Source of the DNA: Alloactinosynnema sp. L-07
GTDB taxonomy: Bacteria; Actinomycetota; Actinomycetes; Mycobacteriales; Pseudonocardiaceae
Direction of reading: 5' to 3'
Length of the DNA stretch: 64,000 nucleotides
Assembly (NCBI RefSeq): GCF_900070365.1
Contig: NZ_LN850107.1
Span: 2,666,001-2,730,000, forward strand
Shown here: piece by piece, positions 28,234 to 36,472 of the stretch
How the letters are laid out: every line of letters begins with the position of its first letter
Numbering within the stretch: the stretch's first letter is position 1
Program-made: the position numbers and the translations under genes
The notes under the pieces: model-generated
Seen by the model: the letters and a program-made list of their open reading frames with translations, nothing else
Told to the model about the DNA's origin: nothing
Database searches by the model: none

Positions 28234-29256
28234 CTACGCGTTGACCAGACCGTTGAGCAGCTCGACCACGCGTGCCTCGAACGGCGAGCGTTCGATGCCC
28301 GCCTCGTCGCCCATCTTGTCCAGCGCCGCACCCGCCCTGGTCTTGATGTCGGACATGCCCTCCTCGGTGTGCGGATAGATCAGCCGCAGGCCCCGCTTGT
28401 CGCCATCGGAGAGGTCCTCGCCGTTGCCGGTCGGCCCGCACGGGCTCGGCGACGTCTTGTAGAAGAACGCCTGGAACTGGTACAGCATCACCGAATCGGT
28501 GTCGAACGGCCCGGCGATCACGTCCGGCGACTCGACGGTGCGCAGGTTGTGGTCGACCTTGCCCCGCGACCACCGGTTCGGCGGCCCCGCCAGGTAGGTG
28601 TAGATCCCGGGTCGGCGGCCCGCCGGATCGGGGACGAACACCCCGCGCGCGTCCGTGGTCGGGACGTAGCCAGGGTCGTCCTCCCAGCGGAACTCGTCCT
28701 TACACGGCCCGCGCATGTTCTGGTGGGAGTGGTGGAAGGCGAGGGCGTGCATGAACTCGTGGCGCGCGGTGCCCTTCCACCGAGCGGGCCGCTGGGTGGC
28801 GAAACCGCCGAGGTTGAGGCTGCGCTGCCCGGGTCCGCCACCGATGCCGTTGGCCGGGTCGCTGATGTTCGGGTCGTTGCTGTCGGTGCCGACCAGCGAC
28901 CAGAACCCGCCCTTGTCGAAGCTGACCTGGATGTCGGCGACCCGCGCGGTGTCGGTCGTCTTCCACCGCCGGAACTTGCCGTTGACCAGCCCGAAGTCCA
29001 GTTCGAGGTGGCACGCGTCGGTGATCTGCTTGGTCGCGTCGACGATGTCCTGGTGCAAGGCGGTGTCCCCGTCGAGGAACGCGACCTTCACCGCTGATCC
29101 TGGCCGCCAGCGGGCCAGGTCGGAGATCAGGAACTCCAGCCCGCCGCCCTGCTCGGCGACTCGCTTGCGCCAGGCGTCGCGGACCTCCATGGCCGCGACC
29201 ACCGCATCCGGCAGTGACTCCAGCATCGGGTCGAGCACCGGTTCCGCTCCGTCCAC
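28234..29256 (-). CDS. Cytosolic astacin-like (metzincin) metalloprotease
   Basis: 340 residues with no signal peptide or propeptide. The zinc site is HEFMHALAFHH (His166, Glu167, His170, His176), the metzincin HExxHxxxxxH spacing with Ala in place of the usual Gly. A downstream SVMLY (Met257) matches the astacin Met-turn and Tyr. GVFVPDPAGRR and DLSDGDKRGLRLIYP complete an M12A-like fold. GTG at 29256 follows GGAGG by five bases. It is the first gene of the operon with the P-loop adaptor, STAND NTPase and trypsin-like protease, so a second protease effector, or a protease activated by the NTPase, is likely. No adaptor domain is evident; the N-terminal 40 residues may do that job. Confidence 0.8.
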   Translation of the reverse strand: MDGAEPVLDPMLESLPDAVVAAMEVRDAWRKRVAEQGGGLEFLISDLARWRPGSAVKVAFLDGDTALHQDIVDATKQITDACHLELDFGLVNGKFRRWKTTDTARVADIQVSFDKGGFWSLVGTDSNDPNISDPANGIGGGPGQRSLNLGGFATQRPARWKGTARHEFMHALAFHHSHQNMRGPCKDEFRWEDDPGYVPTTDARGVFVPDPAGRRPGIYTYLAGPPNRWSRGKVDHNLRTVESPDVIAGPFDTDSVMLYQFQAFFYKTSPSPCGPTGNGEDLSDGDKRGLRLIYPHTEEGMSDIKTRAGAALDKMGDEAGIERSPFEARVVELLNGLVNA

Positions 29257-29391
29257 AGCCGCCTCCGAGATTTTGAGCCCCAGAACGCTTCGTATTAGTA
29301 CGTGTCGCTGCGGCGGGGCACCCGGTTAGCCTCATCCGATGATGCCGAACGGGTGAATCGCCGCTGGGTAGCCGCCGGTTACTCTCCGAGT

Positions 29392-29934
29392 ATGACTGTT
29401 TGGGACGGCGACGCCTACCAGCGCAAGTTCGACCAGCTCGCGGCCGAGGGCACCGACGTGCACGGCGAGGCCACCTTCGTCCGCGCCTACTCCCCCACCA
29501 CCGTGCTCGACGCGGGCTGCGGAACCGGCCGCGTGGGCGTCGAACTAGCCCGCCACGGCATCGAAGTCGTGGGCGCCGACATCGACTCCTCCATGCTGAC
29601 CACCGCCCGCGACCGCGCCCCGCGCGTCACCTGGGTCGAGTCCGACCTCACCGAACTGGACCTTGGCCGGGTGTTCGACGTCGTGGTCATGGCGGGCAAC
29701 GTCCCGCTGTTCACCCCTCCCGGCACCCAGGCCGCCCTGGTCGCGGGCGTGGCCCGACACTTGGCACCTGGCGGCCTGCTCATCGCGGGCTTCAGCCTCG
29801 ACCGCGGCTACACCGCCGCCGACTACGACGAGCACGCCGCGGCCGCGGGCCTGCGTCTGGTCGAGCGCTACGCGACCTGGGACCGCGAGCCGTTCACCGA
29901 CGGCGACTACGCGGTCTCAGTCCACGCTATTTGA
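29392..29934 (+). CDS. Class I SAM-dependent methyltransferase
   Basis: 180 residues. The nucleotide-binding motif I is VLDAGCGTGRVGVELA near residue 42, followed by GADIDSSML (acidic end of strand 2), WVESDLTELDL and VVMAGNVPLFTP. The short single-domain form is typical of small-molecule methyltransferases. ATG at 29392 is selected. The gene is divergent from the metalloprotease operon and convergent with the sugar permease, whose end overlaps its last codons by eight bases. Substrate unknown. Confidence 0.82.
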   Translation: MTVWDGDAYQRKFDQLAAEGTDVHGEATFVRAYSPTTVLDAGCGTGRVGVELARHGIEVVGADIDSSMLTTARDRAPRVTWVESDLTELDLGRVFDVVVMAGNVPLFTPPGTQAALVAGVARHLAPGGLLIAGFSLDRGYTAADYDEHAAAAGLRLVERYATWDREPFTDGDYAVSVHAI

Positions 29935-30793
29935 CGCCACCGGCGGTCAGCCCGGCGACGATCCGGCGCTGGAACAGCAGCACCAGGATGACCAGTGGGA
30001 TGGTCACGATGACGCCCGCCGCCATCTGGGTGCCGAAGGGTGCGTCGAATTGGGTGGTGCCGGTGAACTGGCTGGTGATGACGGGAGCGGTCTTGAGTTC
30101 CTTCTTGTTGACCACCGACAGCGCGATGATGAATTCGTTCCAGGCGGCGATGAAGGTGATGATCGCGGTGGTGAACACACCCGGCGCGGCGAGCGGGAGG
30201 ATCACCTTTCGGAATGCCTGTGCCGGGGAGCAGCCGTCGATCTGCGCGGCTTCCTCCAGCTCGATCGGCATCTGGCGGAAGAACGCGGTCAGATTCCACA
30301 CCGCCAGCGGCAGGGCGAAGCTCATGCTGGGCACGATCATCGCCTGGTAGGTGTTGATCCAGCCGATGCCGCTGAACAGTTCCAGCAGTGGGATGAGCAG
30401 TGAGATGCCGGGGAACATGCTGGTGGTGATGATGACGGCGAGGACGAGGTTCTTGAACTTGAAGTCCAAGCGGGCCAAGGCATACGCGGTCAGGGTGCCG
30501 ATCAGCAGCACGAGGACGGTGGTGACGCCGGCGACGAGGAAGCTGTTGCCCAGGGCGCGGAGGAAGCCGTTGTTCGCCGAGAACGCGGCCTCATAGGAGT
30601 CGGTCGACGCGGGCGATGGGAGGGCCGAGGAGTCGAAGATGTCGTTGGTGCGGCGCAGGCTGGACACCAGCATCCAGTAGAACGGCGCCAGGCAGTAGAT
30701 CACGATCGCGGCGATGCCCACGTAGGGCAGCCACGCCCAGCCGCTGCGCTTGGGCTTGGCCAGGGCGGGCCGGGTCACGGTCGCGGCGGTCAT
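29927..30793 (-). CDS. CUT1 sugar ABC importer permease (MalG-type)
   Basis: 288 residues, six membrane segments and the cytoplasmic EAA loop EAAQIDGCSPAQAFRKVILP, which contacts the ATPase. ATG at 30793 overlaps the stop of the MalF-type gene by ATGA; the frame further upstream is a shadow. Last gene of the binding-protein / MalF / MalG unit. Sequence class points to a di- or oligosaccharide importer of the MalFGK type; the sugar cannot be deduced because no glycosidase or LacI regulator is adjacent. Confidence 0.88.
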   Translation of the reverse strand: MTAATVTRPALAKPKRSGWAWLPYVGIAAIVIYCLAPFYWMLVSSLRRTNDIFDSSALPSPASTDSYEAAFSANNGFLRALGNSFLVAGVTTVLVLLIGTLTAYALARLDFKFKNLVLAVIITTSMFPGISLLIPLLELFSGIGWINTYQAMIVPSMSFALPLAVWNLTAFFRQMPIELEEAAQIDGCSPAQAFRKVILPLAAPGVFTTAIITFIAAWNEFIIALSVVNKKELKTAPVITSQFTGTTQFDAPFGTQMAAGVIVTIPLVILVLLFQRRIVAGLTAGGVK

Positions 30794-31761
30794 CGGTTCC
30801 TCCCGGTGCGCGCGCCGACGACATCGGCGCCGAGCAGCTTGACGAACACGAAGGCGACGGCGGCGACGTAGACGAACAGGAACACCGCGTACGCCGAGGC
30901 CGGGCCGTACTTGGTGAACTTCACCGCCTCTTCGAAGGCCAGGATCGTGACTGTGTCGGTGGAGTTCTTCCCTGGCCCGATCAAGGTGTAGGGCAGGTCG
31001 AACATGCGCAGGGTGTCGAGGATGCGGAACAGCACCGCGACCATCAGCGTCGGCTTGACCAGCGGCAGCGTGACCGACCAGAAGGTCCGCCACGGCGACG
31101 CGCCGTCGAGCTTGGCGGCCTCGTAGACCTCGTTGGAGATCACCTGCAGGCCCGCGAGCACGAGCAGCCCGATGAACGGCGCGGTCTTCCAGGTGTCGGC
31201 GATGACGACCGCGAGCCAGGCCTGCGGTCCGTCGGTGGTCCACAGGACCGCTTCGCCGGGCAGCAGGTCGTTGGCCACACCGTCGGCCTGGAAGATCCAG
31301 CGCCATAGGATGCCCGCGATCGCCGTCGGGACCGCCCACGGCACCAGGATCGACGCGCGGACGAGCGCGCGGCCCTTGAACGCCTTGTGCATCACCAGGG
31401 CCATCAGCACGCCGAGGATGATCTCCAGGCCGACCGCGGCGATGGTGAAGCTCGTGGTGTTCCACAGCGCGTTGAGGAAGCGGGCGCCGGTGTCGCCGCG
31501 GAACATGTCGGCGAAGTTGTCGATGCCGACGAACTTGTAGCCGGTCTCCAGGATGCCGGTCTCGGGGTCGATGCCCTCGTTGCGCTGGTAGAACGCCAGC
31601 CGGACCGCGGCGATGATCGGGTAGGCCACGACGAGGCCGAGCACGATCAGCGTCGGCGACACCAGCAGCCCGGCGAGTTTCCCGACGCCCTCTTTTCGGC
31701 TGGTGCGCGGCGGTTTGACCCGCCCAGGCGCCTCCGGCGCCCCAACCGCAGTCGACGACAT
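30790..31761 (-). CDS. CUT1 sugar ABC importer permease (MalF-type)
   Basis: 323 residues with a hydrophilic 28-residue N-tail, six membrane segments and the EAA loop (EVYEAAKLDGASPWRTFWSV). ATG at 31761 is supported by GGAGGAGGGG four bases upstream. It is separated from the solute-binding protein gene by 69 bp holding a hairpin, and it overlaps the MalG-type gene. Together they make the transmembrane channel of the importer, powered by the ATPase encoded divergently nearby. Confidence 0.88.
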   Translation of the reverse strand: MSSTAVGAPEAPGRVKPPRTSRKEGVGKLAGLLVSPTLIVLGLVVAYPIIAAVRLAFYQRNEGIDPETGILETGYKFVGIDNFADMFRGDTGARFLNALWNTTSFTIAAVGLEIILGVLMALVMHKAFKGRALVRASILVPWAVPTAIAGILWRWIFQADGVANDLLPGEAVLWTTDGPQAWLAVVIADTWKTAPFIGLLVLAGLQVISNEVYEAAKLDGASPWRTFWSVTLPLVKPTLMVAVLFRILDTLRMFDLPYTLIGPGKNSTDTVTILAFEEAVKFTKYGPASAYAVFLFVYVAAVAFVFVKLLGADVVGARTGRNR

Positions 31762-31795
31762 CGAACCCCTCCTCCTCAACGGCACCGAAGGAAGT

Positions 31796-31821
31796 GCGGG
31801 GACCGGTGAACCGGCCCCCGC
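31796..31821 (-). terminator. Hairpin between binding-protein and permease genes
   Basis: Inverted repeat with 11-bp arms (GCGGGGACCGG and CCGGCCCCCGC, one mismatch) around TGAA, lying 9 bp after the solute-binding protein stop. No T-tract follows. In sugar importers such intercistronic hairpins commonly stabilise the upstream message or attenuate read-through so the binding protein exceeds the permeases. Confidence 0.55.
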
Positions 31822-31830
31822 GTGCCCGCC

Positions 31831-33117
31831 CTACTTGGTCAGTTGCTCCAGCTTTGTTTGCAGTGACGCGAGCGCGTCGGCGCTGGTGGTCTCGCCGCTC
31901 ATCGCCGAGTAAGCCGCCTCCTGGATCGCCGAGGAGACTTCCTGGTACTTGACGACCGCCGGACGCTTCTTCGCCTTCTCGATCGACTTCTTCAGCTCCG
32001 TCAGGTACGGGAACTTCGCCACCAGCGCCGGGTCGTCGTAAATCGACGCCCAGGTCGGAGCCTGGCTGGTCTTCTCCAGGTTCTCCCGCTGCTGCTTCTC
32101 GTCCACCATGTACTTGATGAACTCGACCGCGGTCTTCTTGTTCTTCGCGAACGAGCTGACGGCGAAGTTGTGCCCGCCCAGGGTCGAGGAGCCCGGCCCG
32201 TCCATGCCCGGCAGCGGCGCCACGGCGAACTTGCCCGCGACCTGCGACGAGCCGTCGGTGGCGTTGGCCTTGGCGTACTGGTAGGGCCACTGGCGGTGGA
32301 ACACCAGCTCACCGGCCTGGAAGGCGCGGCGCCCTTCCTCTTCCTTGAACGTGCGCGCCTTGGCCGCGATCCGGCCGTCCTTGACGCCGTTGACCAGGAA
32401 GTCCAGGCCCGCCTTGGCCTTGGCGGTGTTGACGTTGGCCTTGCCGTCGTCGCCGACGACGTCACCACCCGCGGAGTTGACCGCCTCACTGAAGTTGACT
32501 GTGAGGCCTTCGTACTTCTCGAACTGACCGGCGTAGCACGAGATCGCGGGGTTCGCCGCGACCACCTTGTCGCACGCCGCGTACATCTCGGCCCACGTCG
32601 TCGGCGGCTTGGCGCCCACCGCGTCGAGCAGGTCCTTGCGGTAGTACAGCAGGCCGCCGTCACTGGTCGTCGGGACCGCGTAGAGCTTCTTGAAGTACTT
32701 GCCAGTCTCCACGGTCGCGGGCAGGAGCTTGTCCAGCGGGAAGTCCTTCTCCGGCAGTTCCACGATCCACTGGTTCGCCGCGAACTCCGCGGTCCAGATG
32801 ACGTCGAGGTTGAGCACGGTGTACGCGTCGGACTTCGTCGTCGCGTTCTGCACCATCTGCTGCCGCTGCGCGTCGGCGTCCTCCGGCAGCTCGATGACGG
32901 TGACCTTCTCGTTCGGGTGCGCGGAGTTCCACCCGTCGACCTGGTTCTGCAGGTTCCCCGACGTGTCCTTGCCCGTCACCAGGGTGATCGCACCGGTTCC
33001 TTCCAGTGCGGCGGGCGTCCCGGCACCGGAACCGCTACCGCCCGAGTCCTCAGTACCGCACGCGCTCAAGACCAGCACAATCGCGGCGGCCAGAGCGGCA
33101 TTACCTCGCGCAAACAC
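31831..33117 (-). CDS. Sugar-binding lipoprotein of ABC importer
   Basis: 428 residues, family 1 extracellular solute-binding protein. GTG at 33117 follows GGAGGG; it opens a lipoprotein signal ending in the lipobox LSAC (Cys about residue 20), then a Gly/Ser-rich linker. Family features include the DTSGNLQNQVDGWNSAHP start, YAVPTTSDGGLLYYRKDLLD, PPTTWAEMYAACDKV and LGGHNFAVSSFAKNKK. It captures sugar outside the membrane and delivers it to the MalF/MalG-type pair downstream. Divergent from the ATPase gene with 246 bp between starts. Confidence 0.88.
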   Translation of the reverse strand: MFARGNAALAAAIVLVLSACGTEDSGGSGSGAGTPAALEGTGAITLVTGKDTSGNLQNQVDGWNSAHPNEKVTVIELPEDADAQRQQMVQNATTKSDAYTVLNLDVIWTAEFAANQWIVELPEKDFPLDKLLPATVETGKYFKKLYAVPTTSDGGLLYYRKDLLDAVGAKPPTTWAEMYAACDKVVAANPAISCYAGQFEKYEGLTVNFSEAVNSAGGDVVGDDGKANVNTAKAKAGLDFLVNGVKDGRIAAKARTFKEEEGRRAFQAGELVFHRQWPYQYAKANATDGSSQVAGKFAVAPLPGMDGPGSSTLGGHNFAVSSFAKNKKTAVEFIKYMVDEKQQRENLEKTSQAPTWASIYDDPALVAKFPYLTELKKSIEKAKKRPAVVKYQEVSSAIQEAAYSAMSGETTSADALASLQTKLEQLTK

Positions 33118-33253
33118 GACACCCTCCAGTGGATCGTCAGACGCTCCCCGAACGCTCGGCACAGCGTTCGGCTTGTGGTGTTACAGGGACTGTTCTCGCA
33201 AGTCGCCGGTAAGGGAATGATCAACCAATCCTCGTTATCGTTTCGAGACCCCG

Positions 33254-33280
33254 CTAGGGGCACGTCGCCGCGCCCCCTAG
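33254..33280. promoter_or_regulatory. Inverted repeat in the divergent promoter region
   Basis: CTAGGGG and CCCCTAG arms with a 13-base spacer, between the divergent solute-binding protein and ATPase genes. It may be a regulator's operator controlling both directions; no matching regulator is in the window, so this is tentative. Confidence 0.3.
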
Positions 33281-33363
33281 CCCGCCCACACTGGTGCGAC
33301 CCGCGAGGATGGGGCATCCTGGGACGCTAAAGTCGCGAAACACGCACGACGGAGGGCACGACG

Positions 33364-34440
33364 ATGGCCAAGGTCGACTTCGATTCCGCGTCGCGGGTGT
33401 ACCCCGGATCCCCGCCGGTTCGGGCCGTCGACCAGCTCGACCTGTCCATTGAGGACGGCGAGTTCCTGGTGCTGGTCGGACCGTCGGGTTCCGGCAAGTC
33501 GACCGCGCTGCGCATGTTGGCGGGCCTGGAGGACGTCAACGAGGGCGCCATCCACATCGGCGACCGCGACGTCACGCACATGCCGCCCAAAGCACGCGAC
33601 ATCGCGATGGTGTTCCAGTCCTATGCGCTGTACCCGCACATGACTGTCGCGCAGAACATGGGCTTCGCGCTCAAGTTGCAGAAGCTGTCGAAGTCGGCTA
33701 TCGCCGAAAAGGTCGCCGAGGCGGCCAGGCTGCTCGACTTGGAGAAGTATCTGGACCGCAAACCCAAGGCACTGTCCGGCGGCCAGCGCCAGCGTGTCGC
33801 CATGGGCCGGGCCATCGTGCGCGATCCCGCAGTGTTCCTCATGGACGAACCACTGTCCAACCTCGACGCCAAGCTGCGCGTCGAGACCCGCGCCAACATC
33901 GCCGCGCTGCAACGCAGGCTCGGCACCACCACGATCTACGTCACCCACGACCAGGTCGAGGCGATGACGATGGGTCACCGGGTCGCGGTGCTCAAGGACG
34001 GTCTCCTGCAGCAGTGCGACACCCCGCGGGCCCTCTACGACAAGCCCGCCAACGCCTTCGTCGCGGGCTTCATCGGCAGCCCCGCCATGAACCTGCTGAC
34101 GGTCCCCGTCGGCGACGGCACCTTCCGCATCGGCGACTTCGACGTCCCGCTCCCCCGCGCTGTCAGCGCCGAGACGGTCACCGCGGGCATCCGCCCCGAG
34201 TCGCTGACTCTGGCCCCGGCGGGCACCGAGGGCGTCAACCTGGTCGTGGAACTGGTCGAGGAACTCGGCGCCGACGCCCTCGTCCACGCCTCCATCCCCT
34301 CGGCCCCGGACGCCCCCCGCGTGGTCATGCGGGTCGACGGCCGCACACCCCCGGCCCTGGCCGAGACCATCACCGCCACCCTGCGTCACCCTGAAGAGAT
34401 CCACTTCTTCGACGCGCAGTCCGGCGAGCGACTCGACTAG
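33364..34440 (+). CDS. Sugar importer ATPase (MalK/UgpC/MsmK type)
   Basis: 358 residues: Walker A GPSGSGKST at 39-47, Q-loop in VFQSYALYPHM, signature LSGGQRQRVAMGRA at 137, Walker B VFLMDEPLSNLD and switch His in YVTHDQVEAM. From about 240 comes the C-terminal OB-fold (TAGIRPESLTL), where regulatory proteins and sugars may act. Many actinomycetes use one multitasking ATPase for several CUT1 importers; here a dedicated one sits divergent to the binding protein and permeases. A perfect 15-bp hairpin follows the stop. Confidence 0.9.
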   Translation: MAKVDFDSASRVYPGSPPVRAVDQLDLSIEDGEFLVLVGPSGSGKSTALRMLAGLEDVNEGAIHIGDRDVTHMPPKARDIAMVFQSYALYPHMTVAQNMGFALKLQKLSKSAIAEKVAEAARLLDLEKYLDRKPKALSGGQRQRVAMGRAIVRDPAVFLMDEPLSNLDAKLRVETRANIAALQRRLGTTTIYVTHDQVEAMTMGHRVAVLKDGLLQQCDTPRALYDKPANAFVAGFIGSPAMNLLTVPVGDGTFRIGDFDVPLPRAVSAETVTAGIRPESLTLAPAGTEGVNLVVELVEELGADALVHASIPSAPDAPRVVMRVDGRTPPALAETITATLRHPEEIHFFDAQSGERLD

Positions 34441-34458
34441 CCGGGACCCCTTCCCGTG

Positions 34459-34491
34459 ATTGACCGCCACCGATTGTCGGTGGCGGTCAAT
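34459..34491 (+). terminator. Perfect 15-bp hairpin after the ATPase gene
   Basis: Arms ATTGACCGCCACCGA and TCGGTGGCGGTCAAT are exact reverse complements with a TTG loop. It starts 18 bp after the ATPase stop and ends 11 bp before the next start, with no T-tract. It probably terminates the ATPase transcript, but its closeness to the next ATG also allows a role as operator or translation-blocking stem. Confidence 0.6.
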
Positions 34492-34502
34492 AAGATGGCG
34501 GC

Positions 34503-35225
34503 ATGGATTTCGCCGCTGAACTGATCGAGCAGAACCGCCTCCTGGCCGACCTGGCGCGGGCCGCCGACCCGGACACCGAAGTGCCGACTTGCCCCGGCTG
34601 GACCCTGCGCCACCTGGTCACCCACATGGGTCGCGGCGACCGCTGGGCCGCCCAGATCAGCCGTGAGCGGGCGCAGGCGCCGATCGACACCAAGTCCGTG
34701 GTCGGCGGCAAGGCCCCCGAGGACTGGGACGCGGCGGTCGACTGGCTGGTCGAAGGCCCCCAGGTGCTGATCGCCGGGGTCGCCGCGACCGGGGAGGCGC
34801 CGGTGTGGACGTTCACCGGCCCCCGGCCGAGCACGTGGTGGCTGCGGCGCAGGCTGCACGAGGTGGTCGTGCACCGGGCCGACGCGGTGCTCGCGGTCGG
34901 TGCGAAGTTCGAGATCGAGCCGGTGATCGCGGCCGACTCGATCTCGGAGTGGCTGTTCCTGGTCGGCCTGCGCGGCACGGGCGTGCTCCCCGAGGGCTCC
35001 TCACTGCACCTGCACGCCACCGACACCGAAGGCGAGTGGCTGATCACCACCGACGGCGACAAGATCGTCTGGGAGCAGGCGCACGGCAAGGCCGCCGCCG
35101 CGGTCCGCGGGTCGGCGGCCGACATCCTGCTCACGCTGCTGCGCCGCGTCCCCCTTGATGACCGCGTCGAGGTCCACGGCGACTCGGCCGTGATCAAGCA
35201 CTGGCTGGAGCACACTCCTTTCTAG
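34503..35225 (+). CDS. Mycothiol-dependent maleylpyruvate isomerase family protein
   Basis: 240 residues of the TIGR03083/MDMPI family. The N-terminal DinB-like four-helix domain shows CPGWTLRHLVTHMGRGDRWAA (metal-binding His) and RRRLHEVVVHRADA (second His set), and the C-terminal alpha/beta domain ends with ADILLTLLRRVPL. Members bind zinc and use mycothiol, the main thiol of actinobacteria, for isomerisation or detoxification. The ribosome site before the ATG at 34503 is weak and close to the upstream hairpin. The last codons overlap the convergent methyltransferase gene by four bases. Confidence 0.8.
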   Translation: MDFAAELIEQNRLLADLARAADPDTEVPTCPGWTLRHLVTHMGRGDRWAAQISRERAQAPIDTKSVVGGKAPEDWDAAVDWLVEGPQVLIAGVAATGEAPVWTFTGPRPSTWWLRRRLHEVVVHRADAVLAVGAKFEIEPVIAADSISEWLFLVGLRGTGVLPEGSSLHLHATDTEGEWLITTDGDKIVWEQAHGKAAAAVRGSAADILLTLLRRVPLDDRVEVHGDSAVIKHWLEHTPF

Positions 35226-36472
35226 GAGGCCCAGGTAGGGCGCAGTGGCATGCCGCTGCCGCCCCGCTCATCCACCTTCACGCCGAGCAGCTGGTGCAGT
35301 TCCAGTTCGTGCCGGTCGAACGCCAGCTGGGACGCCACCATGTAAAGCGCCCACACCCGAGCCCGCCCGATGCCCGCGTCCCGGACGGCCTCGTCCCAAT
35401 GGGTGTCGAGGTTGGCGCACCAGGCGGCCAGCGTTCGGGCGTAGTGCTCGCGCAGGTTCTCGTCGTGGCGGATCTCGAACCCGTTGTCCTGCATGGCCGA
35501 CGCGATATCGCCGACGCCTTCGAGTTCGCCGTCCGGGAAGACATAGCGGTCGAAGAACGGGCCGACGCGATGCGGCGCGCTGGTCGTCGTCCGGGTGATG
35601 CTGTGGTTGAGCAGACGGCCGTGGGGACGCAGTTTGCTTGCCAGGAAACGGAAGTAGCCCGGCAGGTTGGCCGCGCCGACGTGCTCGGTGAGGCCGATGG
35701 ACGACACCGCGTCGAAGTCGGACTCGGTGACATCGCGGTAGTCTTGGTGGCGGACCTCGACCCGGTCGGTGAGCCCCTGGGTCGCGATCTCCTTCTGCGC
35801 CCAGAGCGCCTGCTCCCGCGACAGCGTCACGCCGAGGACGTCGACGCCGTAGTGCTTGGCCGCGTGGATGGCCATGGCGCCCCAGCCGCAGCCGACGTCG
35901 AGCAGGCGCATGCCCGGTTCGAGGGCGAGTTTGCGGCAGACCAGGTCGAATTTGGTCCACTGCGCCGTTTCCAGGGACGCGTCGTCGGTCGGGTAGCACG
36001 CGCAGGTGTAGGCCATGGACGGGCCGAGAACCATCTCGTAGAACCGGTTCGACACGTCGTAGTGGTTCGAGATCGCCACGCTGTCGCGCTGCCGCGAGTG
36101 GCGCAGGCCGGTCAGCGTCCGGCGCGCGCGGCCCGGCAGTTCCTCCGGCGGGTGCGGCATCCGGCGCAGGTGGTCGCGGGCGAGTTCCCGCACTAGCTGC
36201 AAGCCATCGCGCGTACTGAGGTCGTCCATGATGGGCAGCAGCGCGTCGAGGGTGGCGTAGAGCCCGCCGGTGATCTTGAGGTGGCCGGTGACGTACGCCC
36301 GCGCGAGACCGAGTTCACCGGGCGCGGACAGCAGATAGCTGACGGCCTCCGGCGTGGACAGGTCGAGGCGGACCGTTGCGGCGGGATTGCCCGCCGAACT
36401 CCCGTCGTAGGCGGTCACCCAGATGTCGCCGTCGGGCGGCAGCAGGGCGACGAATGCGGACGCGACAGTCAT
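35222..36472 (-). CDS. tmsB: SAM-dependent fatty-acyl methyltransferase (TmsB/BfaA-like, CFA synthase family)
   Basis: 416 residues of the cyclopropane fatty acid synthase family: an N-terminal lipid-binding region, SVAISNHYDVSNRFYEMVLG, motif I LLDVGCGWGAMAIHAA, SREQALWAQKEI and SSIGLTEHVG. ATG at 36472 shares one base with the stop of the FAD-oxidoreductase gene (TGATG). In actinobacteria this exact pair makes 10-methyl branched (tuberculostearic-type) chains: this enzyme methylates the oleoyl double bond of phospholipid to a 10-methylene product and the partner reduces it. The pairing, more than the single sequence, supports that over cyclopropanation. Confidence 0.78.
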   Translation of the reverse strand: MTVASAFVALLPPDGDIWVTAYDGSSAGNPAATVRLDLSTPEAVSYLLSAPGELGLARAYVTGHLKITGGLYATLDALLPIMDDLSTRDGLQLVRELARDHLRRMPHPPEELPGRARRTLTGLRHSRQRDSVAISNHYDVSNRFYEMVLGPSMAYTCACYPTDDASLETAQWTKFDLVCRKLALEPGMRLLDVGCGWGAMAIHAAKHYGVDVLGVTLSREQALWAQKEIATQGLTDRVEVRHQDYRDVTESDFDAVSSIGLTEHVGAANLPGYFRFLASKLRPHGRLLNHSITRTTTSAPHRVGPFFDRYVFPDGELEGVGDIASAMQDNGFEIRHDENLREHYARTLAAWCANLDTHWDEAVRDAGIGRARVWALYMVASQLAFDRHELELHQLLGVKVDERGGSGMPLRPTWAS

